A stretch of DNA of 64,000 nt from Pantoea sp. Ap-967 (lineage in GTDB: Bacteria; Pseudomonadota; Gammaproteobacteria; Pseudomonadales; Pseudomonadaceae). The notes beneath the pieces are model-generated. The model did no database searches. It was not told the origin of the DNA and saw only the letters and a program-made list of their open reading frames with translations. The DNA lies in assembly GCF_011752565.1 (NCBI RefSeq), contig NZ_VWXK01000007.1, positions 181,717 through 245,716 on the forward strand. The letters run 5' to 3'. The position numbers and the translations under genes are program-made. How positions within the stretch are numbered: position 1 is the stretch's first letter; every line of letters starts with the position of its first letter. Positions 45,125 through 54,346 of this stretch are shown piece by piece.

Positions 45125-46960
45125 ATGTGTGGAATTACAGGCTGGGTGGACTACACCCGTGACCTTGGCCAAGCGGGCGCGGCCCTGGCGGCCATGACCG
45201 ACACCCTGGCCCTGCGTGGGCCGGATGCCGCCGGCGCCTGGCAGCACCGCCATGCGCTGCTGGGCCATCGCCGCCTGGCGATCATCGACCTGGCCGGCGG
45301 CGTGCAGCCGATGACGTTCCGTTGCCCCGGCGGCGAGGAGGTGACGCTGGTGTACACCGGCGAAGTCTACAACCACGATGCCCTACGCGAGCGCCTGCGC
45401 CAGGCCGGGCATGCGTTTCAAACCCGCAGCGACACCGAAGTGGTGCTGCACGCCTACCTGGAATGGGGCGAGCAGTGCACCGAGCACTTGAGTGGCATGT
45501 TCGCCTTTGCCGTGTTCGATGGGCGCGACGGCCATTTCCTGATGGTGCGCGACCGACTGGGGGTCAAGCCGCTGTACTACGCGCGCCATCAGCAGGGCTT
45601 GCTGTTCGGTTCGGAGATCAAGGCGATTCTGGCCCACCCGGAATTCACCCGGGCGCTGGACGTGGTCGGCCTGGTGGATGCCCTGAGCCTGTCGCGGGGC
45701 ACCACGCGCACCGCCTTGCGCGGCATCAGCGAACTGCCGCCTGGGCACCGGTTGTCGTGGCGCCCCAGCGGCCTGCCGAAAGTCAGCCGTTACTGGCAAC
45801 TGCAACGGCGCGAGCACCTGGACGACGAGGCCACGACCGTGGCGCGTACCCGCGAGCTGCTGGGCAACGCGCTGGGCGAGCAGCTGTACGCCGATGTGCC
45901 GGTGTGCGCCTTGCTGTCCGGCGGGCTGGATTCGACCATCCTCACCGCCATGGCCCAACAGCGGCTGCACGCGGAGCAGGGCGGCACGGTCAATTCCTTC
46001 TCGGTGGACTTCGTTGGCCAGGCCGAGCAGTTCCAGGCCGATGCGTTTCGCCCTGAGCGCGACCAGCCCTATGCGCTGGCGGCCGCCGACTACATTGGCA
46101 GCCGCCACCAGACCATCCTGATCGACAACCGCGAGCTGGTGGCCGACCCTGCGCGCCTGGCGGTGTACCGGGCCAATGACTCGGCCGCCACCTTCGGCGA
46201 TGTCGACACCTCGCTGTACCTGCTGTTCAAGGCCATCCGCGCGCATTCCACGGTGGCCATTTCCGGCGAAGCGGCGGACGAGGTGTTCGGCGGCTACGCC
46301 TGGTTCCGTGACCCGCAGGCCATCGCCGCGCAGCGCTTCCCATGGTTGTCGCGCATGCAGCTGCTGCAGCCCGAGCTGATCAACCCTGAGTTCAATCGCC
46401 TGTACGATTTCGCCCAGCACCAGGACAACTGCTACCACCAGGCCCTGGACAGCGTCGAGCATCTGCCTGGCGACAGCCCGCAGGAGCGGCGCATGCGCGA
46501 GGTGAGCCACATGCACCTGCAGCGCTGGTTGCCGATTCTGCTCGACCGCAAGGACCGCCTGAGCATGGCCGCCAGCCTGGAAGTGCGGGTGCCGTTTACT
46601 GACCATGCGCTGGTGGAGTACGTGTACAACGTGCCCTGGGCGCTCAAGGGCAAGAACGGTGAGGAGAAGTGGCTGCTCAAGCAGGCCTGTGCCGACATCC
46701 TGCCCCCGGCGGTGCTGCAGCGGCGCAAGAGCCCGTACCCGACCTCGGCCAACCTTGCCTACGAGCAGTTCCTGCGCGAGCGTGCCCGACGGCTGCTGGC
46801 CGATGGCGCAAGCCCGGTGTTCCAGGTGATCGACCGCACCCGCCTGGCCGCGGAACTGCAACAGCCCGAGGGTTACTTCAATTCGCAGTTGCGGCGCAAC
46901 AACCTGGAAACCGCCCTGGCACTGGAGGCCTGGCTTGGGGAATACCGGCTAGCGCTGTAG
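45125..46960 (+). CDS. Glutamine-dependent asparagine-synthase-like amidotransferase
   Basis: 611 residues. The N-terminal class II glutaminase has the essential Cys2 (MCGITGW) and LRGPDAAG. The C-terminal synthetase has the PP-loop SGGLDST (265-271) and GEAADEVFGGY. It uses ATP and glutamine nitrogen to amidate a carboxylate. In this operon it likely acts on a pathway intermediate rather than on aspartate. An AAGGAG site precedes it; it overlaps the convergent LysR gene by 12 bases. Confidence 0.9.
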   Translation: MCGITGWVDYTRDLGQAGAALAAMTDTLALRGPDAAGAWQHRHALLGHRRLAIIDLAGGVQPMTFRCPGGEEVTLVYTGEVYNHDALRERLRQAGHAFQTRSDTEVVLHAYLEWGEQCTEHLSGMFAFAVFDGRDGHFLMVRDRLGVKPLYYARHQQGLLFGSEIKAILAHPEFTRALDVVGLVDALSLSRGTTRTALRGISELPPGHRLSWRPSGLPKVSRYWQLQRREHLDDEATTVARTRELLGNALGEQLYADVPVCALLSGGLDSTILTAMAQQRLHAEQGGTVNSFSVDFVGQAEQFQADAFRPERDQPYALAAADYIGSRHQTILIDNRELVADPARLAVYRANDSAATFGDVDTSLYLLFKAIRAHSTVAISGEAADEVFGGYAWFRDPQAIAAQRFPWLSRMQLLQPELINPEFNRLYDFAQHQDNCYHQALDSVEHLPGDSPQERRMREVSHMHLQRWLPILLDRKDRLSMAASLEVRVPFTDHALVEYVYNVPWALKGKNGEEKWLLKQACADILPPAVLQRRKSPYPTSANLAYEQFLRERARRLLADGASPVFQVIDRTRLAAELQQPEGYFNSQLRRNNLETALALEAWLGEYRLAL

Positions 46961-47920
46961 CTCATGGGCTTCGTTACCATCCAGGATCACCGGGTTCTGG
47001 ATGGTATCGGCAAAGCGCCGCGGCGCGCCGAGGTCAAGCATGGAAATGAAGCTGCCCAGGGCCGGCGATGCGTTCTGCAGGTTCCAGTTCATGTACAGCC
47101 CCATGGTTGGGGTGGGCTGGTCCTTGATGGGCCGGATCGGGCGAAATCGCACACGGTCGCGCAAAGTGGAATAGGCGATCGACTCCGGCACCAGGGCCAC
47201 GCCGAAACCACAGGCCACCAGGCCGATCAGGGTGTGGATCTGCGCTGCTTCCTGGACCACCTTGGGGTAGAACCCGGCCGACTCGCACAGCGCGATCAGC
47301 TGGCTGTGGTAGCCACTGCCCAGCGCTTGCGGGGTGAAGACGAAATCCTCCTCGGCAAAATCACGCAGGTCGACCACCTGCTGCTGCGCCCTGGGGTGGT
47401 TGCTTGGCAGGGCCATGACGATCTGTTCGTTGAGCAACAGGCGCGATTCGATGACATCGGGCGGCATCGGCAGCTTGCGCATGAAACCGATGTCCGCTTC
47501 GCCGGCCATCAGCGCCTTGGCTTGGGAGGCCGACGGCATTTCACGAATGGTTAGCCGCACGTTCGGGTAGATTTCGCGGAATTTCTTCAGGGTGTTGAGC
47601 AGCGATTCGTAGTAGGCGATGGAGATGGCGGTGATGGTCAGTTTGCCGCAGATACCTTCTGACACATTGCGAGCGTACTCGATGCCTTGTTCCAGCTCCT
47701 TGAGCGTGCGGTAGGCGGTTTCCAGGAACGCCATGCCGGCCGCGGTGAGCTTGACCCCGCGCTTGTTGCGCAGGAACAAGCTGAAGCCCAGTTTTTCCTC
47801 AAGGCGGCTGATCGCCTGGCTCAGCGGTGGCTGGGCCATGTGCAGGCGAATGGCTGCCTTGTGGAAATGCAGCTCCTCGGCCACGGCGATGAACTGCCTG
47901 AGCAAACGTGTCTCGATCAT
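46949..47920 (-). CDS. LysR-family regulator of the biosynthetic cluster
   Basis: 323 residues. The helix-turn-helix (FHKAAIRLHMAQPPLSQAISRLEEKLGF) is of the CatM/BenM-like subgroup and an effector-binding domain follows. The ATG at 47920 has AAGGAAAG upstream; a start five codons earlier (47935) lacks one. It is divergent from the SDR-SMP30 gene, with a T-N11-A-containing palindrome between them, and convergent with the amidotransferase. Its position makes it the likely pathway activator. Confidence 0.88.
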   Translation of the reverse strand: MIETRLLRQFIAVAEELHFHKAAIRLHMAQPPLSQAISRLEEKLGFSLFLRNKRGVKLTAAGMAFLETAYRTLKELEQGIEYARNVSEGICGKLTITAISIAYYESLLNTLKKFREIYPNVRLTIREMPSASQAKALMAGEADIGFMRKLPMPPDVIESRLLLNEQIVMALPSNHPRAQQQVVDLRDFAEEDFVFTPQALGSGYHSQLIALCESAGFYPKVVQEAAQIHTLIGLVACGFGVALVPESIAYSTLRDRVRFRPIRPIKDQPTPTMGLYMNWNLQNASPALGSFISMLDLGAPRRFADTIQNPVILDGNEAHELQR

Positions 47921-48092
47921 TCTACTTTCCTTCATCGAGTCGAACGGGGGGCCAGAAAGCGGTCTCCGGCGGTCGACCCTGCAAGGCGGCCATCATAGTG
48001 CGTGGCTTCGCGGCGACAAAGCCTCTGTGCAAAGGTTCCCTTCGAGCAGGCCGGTGATGATCGCGGCGCATCGCACAAGGCGCTGGGCCCGT

Positions 48093-48109
48093 GATATCCC
48101 AGAGATATC
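48093..48109. promoter_or_regulatory. LysR-box-like palindrome GATATC-N5-GATATC
   Basis: Contains TATCCCAGAGATA, a perfect T-N11-A LysR box, 79 bases before the SDR-SMP30 start and 173 bases from the LysR gene. The surroundings (48120-48175) are very AT-rich, consistent with a promoter. A related ATATC-N7-GATAT repeat occurs at 38824 in the other cluster promoter region. Confidence 0.6.
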
Positions 48110-48187
48110 AAAGTTGCATGCTTTTAATATTAAGTCATTGATTTTTTTATTGTTATCGTAAAAAAGGAGAATCGGAAGGGCCCTACA

Positions 48188-49912
48188 ATGCCAACTACAG
48201 ACCCATTCAAGGGCAAAGTCGCGATCGTCACCGGAGCCGCCCAAGGCCTCGGCCTGGATTACGCGATGGCCTTGGCCGAACGCGGCGCACACGTGGTGAT
48301 CAGCGACCTTGGCACTGACCGTGCCGGCGAAGGGCAAGACCCGAGCGCCGCAAGAACCGCCCTGCAAACCATGCAGGCACTGGGATACAGCGTGGTCGCC
48401 CATACCGGCCAACTGGAAAACGAAGACGGCTGCCGCCAACTGGTGGAGCTGGCCGTCGAGCAGTTCGGTGCGCTGGACATCCTCATTCACAACGCCGGTT
48501 GGGTCGATTACCAGGGCATCGAAAGCCAGGAACAGGCGTTTCTCGACCGCGCCCTGGGTATCAGCGTGCATGCCCCGGTGTGGCTGGCCAAGCACGCCTG
48601 GAAGTACCTCAAGCAATCGGCTGCCGCACGCATCGTGCTGACCACCTCGGACCGCGCCATGTACCAGCGCTATGCCCAGCCCGGCCTGGTGGCCTATTCG
48701 GCAGGCAAGATGGCCCAGGTCGGCATCATGAACGCCCTGAGCATGGAAGGCCTGGAACACGGCATCCTGGTCAACGCCATCTCGCCGGTGGCCAAGACCC
48801 GCATGTGGGGTGTGACCCAGCCACCGGAAGAACTCAAGCCCGAGTGGGTCACCCCGGGCGTGCTGTACCTGGCCAGCGCACTGTGCCGTGACACCGGCTA
48901 CATCCTGCGCGCCAGCAATGGCCAGTTCACCGCCACGCGCTTCAGCGAGAACAGCGGCGTCAGCTACCCGCGCGACCTGGCCCGGGTCGAAGCCTCCAGC
49001 CTGGCCGAAGTGGCCGAGCGCTGGAGCCGTATCAAGGAGTGCAGCTACGTGCCGGTAAAGGTCGCCAACACCCGCACCGACCTGGGCGAGAGCCCGGTGT
49101 GGGAGGCCCGCAGCGGCGCCCTGTATTTCGTCGATATCACCGGTGGCCGCATTCACCGGCTGCTGCCCGATGGCGAGGTGGAGCGGGTGTACGAATCGGC
49201 AGCGCGCATCGGTGCGCTGGCACTGACTGACCACGGCAACCTGATTTTCACCGAGGACGCCAGTGTGGCCATCCTCGATGTGGGGCCGGGCAAGGTGCGC
49301 CAGTATTCGATGCCGGTGCATCACCGCTCCAGCTTCCGTTTCAACGACGGTGCCTGCGACCCCCAGGGCCGTTTCGTCACCGGCCTGATGGACGAGGGGC
49401 CGAGCGGCAAGACCGGCGGGCTGTTCCGCTTCGATGCCGAACTGCATGACGAGGTGATTCACGATGGCCTGGCACTGCCCAATGGCCTGACCTGGTCAGC
49501 CGATGGCAAGACGGTGTTTTTCGTCGACTCGGTCGAGCGCGCCATCTACCGCGCCGAGTACCTGGAAGAAGGGCGCCTGGAGGAGGCCACCCTGTTCGCC
49601 GCAACGCCGGCAGAACTGGGCCGCCCGGACGGCATTGCCCTGGACCGCGAGGGTGGGCTGTGGGTGTGCCAGTTCAATGGCAGCTGCCTGCTGCGCTATG
49701 ACCGTGACGGGCACCTGACCGACCAGGTGGTGATGCCCGTACCGCGCCCCACCAGTTGCTGTTTTGGCGGCGCGAACCTCGACACGCTGTACATCACCAC
49801 GGCGCGCGTCGGCATGAGCCCGACCGAACTGCGGCACTTCCCGGATGCCGGCGACCTGTACAGCATCCGCCCGGAAGTGGGCGGCATCGCCCGGCACACC
49901 TTCACGGAATGA
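48188..49912 (+). CDS. Fusion: short-chain dehydrogenase + SMP-30/gluconolactonase
   Basis: 574 residues. Residues 1-285 are an SDR with TGAAQGLGLDYA (Rossmann), NAGWVD and the catalytic YSAGK, of the type seen in multifunctional 17beta-HSD4-like enzymes. Residues about 300-574 are a complete SMP-30 beta-propeller lactonase (LGESPVWE, RFNDGACDPQGRF, LPNGLTWSADG, GRPDGIALD). The pair could oxidise a hydroxyl to a lactone and open it. AAGGAGAA precedes the ATG. It overlaps the convergent recombinase gene by 11 bases. Confidence 0.88.
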   Translation: MPTTDPFKGKVAIVTGAAQGLGLDYAMALAERGAHVVISDLGTDRAGEGQDPSAARTALQTMQALGYSVVAHTGQLENEDGCRQLVELAVEQFGALDILIHNAGWVDYQGIESQEQAFLDRALGISVHAPVWLAKHAWKYLKQSAAARIVLTTSDRAMYQRYAQPGLVAYSAGKMAQVGIMNALSMEGLEHGILVNAISPVAKTRMWGVTQPPEELKPEWVTPGVLYLASALCRDTGYILRASNGQFTATRFSENSGVSYPRDLARVEASSLAEVAERWSRIKECSYVPVKVANTRTDLGESPVWEARSGALYFVDITGGRIHRLLPDGEVERVYESAARIGALALTDHGNLIFTEDASVAILDVGPGKVRQYSMPVHHRSSFRFNDGACDPQGRFVTGLMDEGPSGKTGGLFRFDAELHDEVIHDGLALPNGLTWSADGKTVFFVDSVERAIYRAEYLEEGRLEEATLFAATPAELGRPDGIALDREGGLWVCQFNGSCLLRYDRDGHLTDQVVMPVPRPTSCCFGGANLDTLYITTARVGMSPTELRHFPDAGDLYSIRPEVGGIARHTFTE

Positions 49913-50852
49913 GGTGTTGCCCTGGGCTGGCCGGTAACACGGCCAGCTCGCCGAAGCGCTGCGCCGCATCGATGTAGCGCAGCGCCGACTTGGCGTCCTT
50001 CCAGCCCACATAGCTCATCAGCGATTTCAATTCCCAGCCGTTGGCCGTGGCCCAGGTGGCGAAGCCGCGGCGCAGGGAGTGGCCGGTGTACAGCGCCGCT
50101 GGCACGCCTGCGCGTTCAAGCATGCGCCGCAACAGGCCAACCAGGCTGTTGCTGTTGAGCGGCGTGTCGCTGAGGTTGCCCCAGCGGTCGAGTTTGCGAA
50201 ACACCGGGCCGTGGGCGATGCCGGCGACTTCTATCCATTGCAGGTAGGCCGTGACCGGGCACAGGGCCTTCAGCGCCGGGGTGCGGTGCTGCACGCCGAT
50301 GGCTTCCCGGTCTCCTTTGCTGCGCGGCAGGAACAGGCTGATGCCAACGCCGGCCTCGGCCTGGATATGCTCCACGCGCAGGCGCGCCAGTTCGTCGCCG
50401 CGAAAGCCCCGCCAGAACCCCAGCAGCAACAGCGCGGCATCGCGCCGGGCACGGCGCAGGGCGGGCAGATCATGCTGTTCGCGGGCCTGGTGCGCCTCGT
50501 GGTCGAAATGCTCGATGGCCGCTTGCAGGTGTTGCAGCAACAGTGGTGCTGCTTGTTTCGGTGGGGTTGGGTGCAGGGTGCGGATACCGCGCAGCACCTG
50601 GCGCACCAACGGCGCCTTGGTGGGGTCGGGGAAGCCTTGGCTGACATGCCACTGGCTCAGTGCCGCCAGGCGTTGGCGCAGGGTACTGACGGCGTGCTGC
50701 TCGGCGTGGTCGGCCAGGTAGCGGGCGATGCTGTCGGCGGTGGCCGGCAGGAACCCGCCCCAGTGGCTTTCGAAATGCTCGATGGCGGCCTGGTAGCTGC
50801 GCCGGGTGTTGTCACGGGTAGCGGCGCGGACGTAGCGCTCGATGTCGGTCAT
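49902..50852 (-). CDS. Tyrosine recombinase/integrase
   Basis: 316 residues. A SAM-like N-terminal DNA-binding domain (TRRSYQAAIEHFESHW) and a catalytic domain with Arg in FWRGFRGDEL, HSLRRGFATW (HxxR) and the nucleophile Tyr in SALRYIDA. All catalytic residues appear intact. The start at 50852 (MTDIERYV) is chosen over 50885. No excisionase, phage genes or flanking tRNA are visible, so whether it moved the neighbouring cluster is open. Confidence 0.88.
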   Translation of the reverse strand: MTDIERYVRAATRDNTRRSYQAAIEHFESHWGGFLPATADSIARYLADHAEQHAVSTLRQRLAALSQWHVSQGFPDPTKAPLVRQVLRGIRTLHPTPPKQAAPLLLQHLQAAIEHFDHEAHQAREQHDLPALRRARRDAALLLLGFWRGFRGDELARLRVEHIQAEAGVGISLFLPRSKGDREAIGVQHRTPALKALCPVTAYLQWIEVAGIAHGPVFRKLDRWGNLSDTPLNSNSLVGLLRRMLERAGVPAALYTGHSLRRGFATWATANGWELKSLMSYVGWKDAKSALRYIDAAQRFGELAVLPASPGQHLIP

Positions 50853-50947
50853 GGTGGTGGTGCCAGGTGCTGATAGCGATACCATACCCGTTAGTGCCTG
50901 GCCTGTCCTGGCCCTATCGCGAACGCCTCCCGGCCTCAGTGCCCTTG

Positions 50948-51062
50948 GTAGGAGCGAGCGCAGCTCGCGATGGGGCGCGTAGCGGCCCCAAGGTTTTCAG
51001 TTGCGCAGCGAATATCGTCGGGGCTGCGCTGCAGCCCCATCGCGAGCTGCGCTCGCTCCTAC
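50948..51062. repeat. REPIN (group 1)
   Basis: Arms GTAGGAGCGAGCGCAGCTCG and the complement ending GCTCGCTCCTAC, around a spacer with GGGGCGCGTAGCGGCCCC. It lies between the recombinase and the phosphonate-type binding protein gene, at the right edge of the biosynthetic block. Confidence 0.87.
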
Positions 51063-51077
51063 CGGGATGGGGCTGGG

Positions 51078-51950
51078 CTAGCGAGGTACCGAGGCGTCCA
51101 TCATGCGCCGCAACGGCGCATATTCGGCCTGGGTCACTGGCACCAGGCCGCTGGCATCCTGGGAGGCGACAAACGCCGCCAGTGCCTTGGGGTCTTCCAG
51201 CATCGCCGCACGAATACGCTGTTTCACCGCTGGGCACAGGCTGGCACTGAACACATAGGGGTCGTAGTAAATGGGTTGCGAGCGCCACTGTACCTTGAGC
51301 GCGCTGGGTGCCAGGTGATGCTTGAGCAGGTAGGCATCAGCCCGCTCGCTGGCAACGAATGCCGCCTCCACGCGCCCATCGAGCAACGCTTCCAGCGCCT
51401 TGTCATGGGTGCCGGCATACACCAGCGAACCAAAAAAGTGGGCCAATGGCGCGCCCACTTGGGCCGGGAACTCGGCACTGGGCACCAGGCTGCCCGACGT
51501 GCTGGCCGGGTCGCTCAAGGCTACCCGCTTGCCGCGCAAGGCTTCGATATCGTCGGGGCCATCGCCCCGGGTCAGTAGCAGCGCCTGGTAATGGCTGCCC
51601 GCAGGTGTAAAAGGCCCGGCGCTGAGGGTAAAGGTGGCGAAGGGCTCGATGCGTGGGTCGCGGCGCTGGGCCAGCACATAGGACGCCGGCCCCAGGCGGG
51701 CGATGTCGGCGCCTCCGGAAACGATGGCATCCACCACACTTTCATAGGACGCGGCAATCACCAGCTCCACTGGCACCCCAGCGGCCAGGCTCAGGCGCTG
51801 CAGCAGCGGTTGGTGTTCACGCACCATCTCCTCGGTGCCCTTGATCGGGATGACCGCCAGGCGCAGGCTGCGCACAGTGCAGTCGGCCATCGCAGCGTTG
51901 GCCAGCAGACTGACCAGCAGCAGGCCCGCCAAGGTCTTCAGAGTGCGCAT
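51078..51950 (-). CDS. Phosphate/phosphonate-type ABC substrate-binding protein (PhnD family)
   Basis: 290 residues. A signal peptide (TLAGLLLVSLLANAAMA), then a type-2 periplasmic binding fold with the PhnD-like RLGPASYVLA and SDPASTSGSLVPSAEF segments. It starts 13 bases inside the end of the GGDEF-EAL gene, so it is translated downstream of it. No permease or ATPase gene follows; such solo proteins often serve as sensors feeding a membrane signalling protein. Confidence 0.85.
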   Translation of the reverse strand: MRTLKTLAGLLLVSLLANAAMADCTVRSLRLAVIPIKGTEEMVREHQPLLQRLSLAAGVPVELVIAASYESVVDAIVSGGADIARLGPASYVLAQRRDPRIEPFATFTLSAGPFTPAGSHYQALLLTRGDGPDDIEALRGKRVALSDPASTSGSLVPSAEFPAQVGAPLAHFFGSLVYAGTHDKALEALLDGRVEAAFVASERADAYLLKHHLAPSALKVQWRSQPIYYDPYVFSASLCPAVKQRIRAAMLEDPKALAAFVASQDASGLVPVTQAEYAPLRRMMDASVPR

Positions 51951-54265
51951 GGTTTTTCCTCGATGCCATTGAAGGGCGGGTACTCCAGCAACTGCGCCGG
52001 CGACAGGGGCCGGCTGAAGTGATAGCCCTGGGCAATGTCGCAACCGGCAAGCTTCAGGCACACCACCTGCTCGCGGGTTTCGACGCCCTCGGCCACCACC
52101 TCCAACCCCAGGCGCTTGGCCAGGATGATGGTTGAGGAAACGATCGGGCTGTCGTCATAGCTGTTGGACAACGGCGCGATCAGCGAGCGGTCGATCTTCA
52201 GCTTGCTCAGCGGCAGCGATTGCAGGTGGGCAAAGCCTGCATAGCCACGGCCGAAGTCGTCCAGGCTGATGCCGATGCCAGCTGCGCGCAGCCGATGCAG
52301 GTGGTCGACCGCGGTGCCTTCGGGGTCCAGGATGGTGGTTTCGGTGATTTCCAGTTCCAGGCGCTGCGGGACAATGCCGTACAACTGCAGCTTGGCCAGC
52401 AGGCGAGTACTGAAATCGGCCTGGCGCAACTGCAGCGCCGACACATTCACCGCCAGGCGTGCATCGCGGCCCTGGGTGTCCCAACGGGCCAGCTCTTCGC
52501 AGGCCAGGCGCAGCACTTCCCAGCCCAGTTCGATGATGAAACCGCTGCGCTCGGCCAGGCCAATGAAGCGGTCAGGGTAGAGCAGGCCGAACTCCGGGTG
52601 GTCCCAGCGCACCAACGCTTCGTAGCCAAGCACGCGCTGGGTGTCGAGGCGAATTTGCGGTTGGTAGTGCAGCACGAACTGGCGTTCGGCCAGGGCCGTG
52701 CCGAACGCCTGCTCAAGGGTGAACGACTGGATATCGGCCAGGTTCAGCGACGGGTCGAAAAAGCGGTACTGGGCGCGGCCGGCTTGCTTGGCCGAATACA
52801 TGGCGGCGTCGGCGCTGCGGATCAGGCTGTCGATGTCCTGGCCGTCGCGCGGGCAGATACTGACGCCGACACTGGGGCTGGTGTTGACCTCCTGGCCATC
52901 GAGGGCATAGGTGGCGGAGAGTTTCTGCACCAGGCCGCGCACCCAGCTGTTGATCTGTTCTTCACTGCGTTCCCCCGCCAGCAATACGACGAACTCGTCA
53001 CCACCAAAGCGCGAGGCTTCATCGCCGGGTTCGAGCAGGCGCTGGATGCGGCCGGCCACGGCCTGCAGCAGCAGGTCGCCGATCTTGTGCCCGAGCGAAT
53101 CGTTGATCGACTTGAAGCGGTCCATGTCGATGAACAGAATGGCCATCAGCCGCCGCTTGCCGCGCTGGCGGGTGAGCGCCTGCTCGGCGACTTCGACGAA
53201 CTGGCGGCGGTTGTGCAGGCCGCTGAGGTGGTCGGTGGCGGCGGCGTGGCTGCTGCGCCGGTGCTCGTCTTCAAGGCGGCCGATCAGTTGCTGATTGACC
53301 TGCTGCGCGTGCTCCAGCGCATCGAAGGCTTCCTGGCGCTTGCGCAACAGGCGCAGGGTCCAGGCGAGGCTGGCGAGGATCATCAGGGTCATGCTCAGGT
53401 TGAGCCAGAACTGGCGCGAATAGGCGAGCACGGAGGAGGCGAGGATTTCATCGTAGCGCTGGCTGACCACCACGCTGAAACCCCGTTCGGCCACGCGCCG
53501 GTACAGGCTCTGGTAGGGATCGCCGGCGGCGTACTGGGTCAGCTGGCCGGCATTGCTGTCGGCCTCGGTGAGGTCTGGCTCGATGCTGTCACCGGCGACC
53601 ACCACGCCGCTGGCGTTGATGCGCAGGCGCTCCTGGCCGTCGTCCTGCAGCAGGCGCACCATGCCGCTGTCGCCCAGGTCGATGTGCTGGAACAGCACCG
53701 CCAGGTAGCCCACGTCCAACTGCACCACCAGGATGTTGTCGATCTCGCGCCCGGGCAGGTCGGTCAATGGCAACAGGAACGGCAGGCGCCAATTAGGCAT
53801 GGCGCCCGGGGCCGTGTCGGCGGGCACGCGCGGCAGGAAGGGCTTGAAGCCGTAATGGGCGACGTGCACTTTCAATTGCTGCAGCCAATCGGCAGGCAAC
53901 TGGGCGGCCTCATCGCCATGGCTGGACGACAGCAACCGGCCGTGCCGGTCATACAGGCTCATGCGCTTGAAGACCGGGTCTTCGGCCAACAGGCGCGCCA
54001 GGCTCAGGCTGCCCTGGCGCAGGGCCTTCATGTCGTCCTGGGTAACCCGGCCTACGGCCTGGGCGCGGTCCACCAATTGGCGCAGGCTTTCGGCGACAAT
54101 GCTGGCCAGGTTCAGGTGCTCGGCGGCCTTGGCCGTGAGCGCATCCTGGCGCGACGCGGCCTTCTGGGTCAGGTGCAGGCCCCACAGGAAGGTCAGGGTG
54201 GCGGCACACAGCATCAAGATCAACAGGCGCAAAAGGCCTGCGGAAGAGAGAGAACGGCGGATCAC
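51938..54265 (-). CDS. Membrane GGDEF-EAL cyclic-di-GMP protein
   Basis: 775 residues. Two membrane helices (about 12-31 and 288-308) flank a periplasmic dCache-like sensor. GGDEF domain with intact RFGGDEF, then an EAL domain with EALVRW, NVSALQL, ETTILD, DDFGRGYAGF, KIDRSLI and EGVET, all the residues expected for phosphodiesterase activity. No RxxD inhibitory site precedes GGDEF (EPGD there). It may make or break c-di-GMP; the overlap with a PhnD-type binding protein suggests that ligand controls it. Confidence 0.92.
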   Translation of the reverse strand: MIRRSLSSAGLLRLLILMLCAATLTFLWGLHLTQKAASRQDALTAKAAEHLNLASIVAESLRQLVDRAQAVGRVTQDDMKALRQGSLSLARLLAEDPVFKRMSLYDRHGRLLSSSHGDEAAQLPADWLQQLKVHVAHYGFKPFLPRVPADTAPGAMPNWRLPFLLPLTDLPGREIDNILVVQLDVGYLAVLFQHIDLGDSGMVRLLQDDGQERLRINASGVVVAGDSIEPDLTEADSNAGQLTQYAAGDPYQSLYRRVAERGFSVVVSQRYDEILASSVLAYSRQFWLNLSMTLMILASLAWTLRLLRKRQEAFDALEHAQQVNQQLIGRLEDEHRRSSHAAATDHLSGLHNRRQFVEVAEQALTRQRGKRRLMAILFIDMDRFKSINDSLGHKIGDLLLQAVAGRIQRLLEPGDEASRFGGDEFVVLLAGERSEEQINSWVRGLVQKLSATYALDGQEVNTSPSVGVSICPRDGQDIDSLIRSADAAMYSAKQAGRAQYRFFDPSLNLADIQSFTLEQAFGTALAERQFVLHYQPQIRLDTQRVLGYEALVRWDHPEFGLLYPDRFIGLAERSGFIIELGWEVLRLACEELARWDTQGRDARLAVNVSALQLRQADFSTRLLAKLQLYGIVPQRLELEITETTILDPEGTAVDHLHRLRAAGIGISLDDFGRGYAGFAHLQSLPLSKLKIDRSLIAPLSNSYDDSPIVSSTIILAKRLGLEVVAEGVETREQVVCLKLAGCDIAQGYHFSRPLSPAQLLEYPPFNGIEEKPCAL

Positions 54266-54346
54266 TGCTGGTATTCCCGACCGTGGGTGATGGCGTTGAA
54301 AATACGACAGAAAGATGACAGCCTAATGACTGGTGGCGATTTGCCT

